From Harmothoe impar (Eukaryota > Annelida > Polychaeta > Phyllodocida > Polynoidae), in contig OX381716.1 in assembly GCA_947462335.1 (NCBI GenBank), positions 2,228,438-2,292,437 on the forward strand: a DNA stretch of 64,000 nt. The letters are read 5' to 3'. The notes below the pieces were generated by a model, which worked only from the letters and a program-made list of their open reading frames with translations, was not told where the DNA came from and searched no databases. Shown in pieces: positions 63,155-64,000 of the stretch (its first letter is position 1; every line of letters starts with the position of its first letter). The position numbers were made by a program, and so were the translations under genes.

Positions 63155-63340
63155 CCATCGCCGCCGACACCGCCACCGCCGGCCAGCCGACCGCCGCCAC
63201 CGCCTGCAGTCACCGCCATCACGCCAGCAGGGAATTTCGAGCTGAGTCTGCTTATTGCTTTTTTTTTTTTTTGTTTGAGCTTTTTGTTTTTTAAAATTTT
63301 TTATTTTCACTCAGTCTTTTTTGTTTCGGAGGAAAGAAAT
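63155..63340 (+). other. 5' leader: CCGCCGC-rich then T-rich
   Basis: A CCG-rich block (CATCGCCGCCGACACCGCC and on) is followed by long T runs and TTTTATTTTCACTCAG at about 63315. The latter would be a good splice acceptor, so an intron in the leader is possible; the matching donor was not found. Confidence 0.35.
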
Positions 63341-63991
63341 ATGGCGCTGCAGAGGGCGCGAGTTTCTAAAAGACGGTCGCGCGAACAAAGTGCTCTCCTC
63401 AACTGCCCGGCTATTTTTTTATCTCAAAGGAGAGAGCGTCACGTAGTTGAGGTTCACGCTTCTCTTGAAGCGTACCGAATTCTCGAGAAATGCAAAGCTG
63501 AGCGCCATCGTCGTTATACAAGAGCGGAAAAGGAAAACGTAGCGACATGGCCGAGAGCCGTCTTCTCAGAACAGCATTTACTCTACTATTGCATAACAGC
63601 TGCTCTCAGCGCCCCCACTCGTTGGGCGTTTCATGAAAAGAAAGAGCGCCGCTACTCTCCTCACCCTGCCTCCTCTTATAAAGTGAGAATAAGTGCTATG
63701 AAACGATTCGACAAGCCGATCGGTTTCTTGGGAGCGACTGCAGCTCCCACTCGGTGGGCGCGCGTTGTGGCCGACGTGAACACTGTCTCTAAACGTTTCG
63801 ACGTCGTCACTTGTTATCCCGCATATTGCAACGCAGCCGAATTGAAGAAGATAGGGACGCACTATTTTAAACCATACGCTCCAATATGTATTTGTCACCG
63901 CCGCGCTCACACGCCTTATTGCTTTTTCGAGACGATCGTGTCACAACACAGAAATAGAAAAAAAAAAGGCAAAGCGACGAGCTTTGCCTAA
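63341..63991 (+). CDS. Basic protein, 216 aa, unrecognised, TATA-driven
   Basis: ATGGCG in a good context (GAAATATGG) follows the leader; upstream in-frame codons lack ATG. The protein is rich in Arg/Lys (KRRSREQ, QRRERH, ERHRRYTRAEKE) with an amphipathic segment at about 35-65. APTRWA occurs at residues 91-96 and 135-140, and KRFD at 121-124 and 151-154, suggesting an internal duplication. Near the end, CICHRRAHTPYC (183-194) groups three Cys and two His and might bind zinc. It ends RNRKKKGKATSFA. No family is recognised; intronless, TATA-driven and basic could mean a histone-like, viral-derived or mobile-element protein. The stop falls inside a hairpin. Confidence 0.5.
   Translation: MALQRARVSKRRSREQSALLNCPAIFLSQRRERHVVEVHASLEAYRILEKCKAERHRRYTRAEKENVATWPRAVFSEQHLLYYCITAALSAPTRWAFHEKKERRYSPHPASSYKVRISAMKRFDKPIGFLGATAAPTRWARVVADVNTVSKRFDVVTCYPAYCNAAELKKIGTHYFKPYAPICICHRRAHTPYCFFETIVSQHRNRKKKGKATSFA
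63967..63989 (+). terminator. Perfect hairpin at the stop codon
   Basis: AGGCAAAGC, loop GACGA, GCTTTGCCT: a 9-bp perfect stem whose 3' arm ends in the first base of the TAA stop, preceded by a run of ten A. It does not match the histone mRNA 3' stem-loop consensus. It may shape the mRNA 3' region. Confidence 0.5.
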
Positions 63992-64000
63992 ATGATCAAA

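Noticed and set aside
63967..63989. Histone mRNA 3' stem-loop
   Set aside because: The stem is 9 bp with a 5-base loop and lacks the conserved histone stem-loop bases and downstream element.

Overview
This window reads as nuclear DNA of an animal, most likely a marine or other aquatic invertebrate or basal chordate; I cannot name the species. Reasons: no operon-like gene packing and almost no long open frames; a landscape dominated by small inverted-repeat transposon derivatives (MITEs), minisatellites and non-LTR retrotransposon tails; eukaryotic promoter motifs (TATA boxes, CCAAT boxes, X-boxes, CRE and ETS sites); and a 200-base assembly gap. Long runs of G or C recur across the window, and several are the ends of transposons.

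Layout. Bases 1-54,300 are intron-like or intergenic DNA filled with repeats. The dominant family (here 'TTAA-hairpin MITE') has about 200-250 bp full-length copies, ends TTAACCCTTTAAGG / CCTTAAAGGGTTAA, and two or three internal hairpins around GCGAGTTACTCGCC. It looks piggyBac-like and recurs more than 20 times. Four further inverted-repeat families are common: TA-flanked 'CTGTAAACGTAGATATTTTCGCG' and 'CCGTAAAACCTCGCGTATAAGCC' types, one ending in 'TCACTACCTCGAA...GAGGGTTGACTGTA', and G-run-ended elements with apparent 8-bp target duplications (hAT-like). Large tandem arrays lie at 8.5 kb (47 bp unit), 19.5-20.5 kb (19 bp), 27.2-28.3 kb (about 125 bp), 43.1 kb (20 bp, YY1-like sites), 46.3 kb (38 bp), 48.6-49.0 kb (CRE sites) and 60.9-61.3 kb (30/60 bp).

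Genes. No gene is recognised by family. Three intronless open frames deserve annotation: a 76-residue basic protein at 57.4 kb, and a divergent TATA-driven pair at the right edge: a 211-residue alanine-rich protein with a cysteine-rich tail (minus, 61.8-62.5 kb) and a 216-residue basic protein (plus, 63.3-64.0 kb). A spliced plus-strand gene ending at 56,086 is proposed from three phase-compatible exons. CpG-rich promoter-like stretches lie near 44.7, 49.9, 58.4 and 59.3 kb.

Most interesting structure: (1) locus-specific 'doublet' repeats (C-A/T/G-TGTC words) at several places; (2) arrays of regulatory-like motifs built by tandem amplification (16 CRE palindromes, 13 YY1-like sites, four CCAAT/X-box/E-box units), one sharing its core with a MITE; (3) minisatellites apparently born from pieces of the transposons; (4) nested MITE insertions whose empty sites can be reconstructed.
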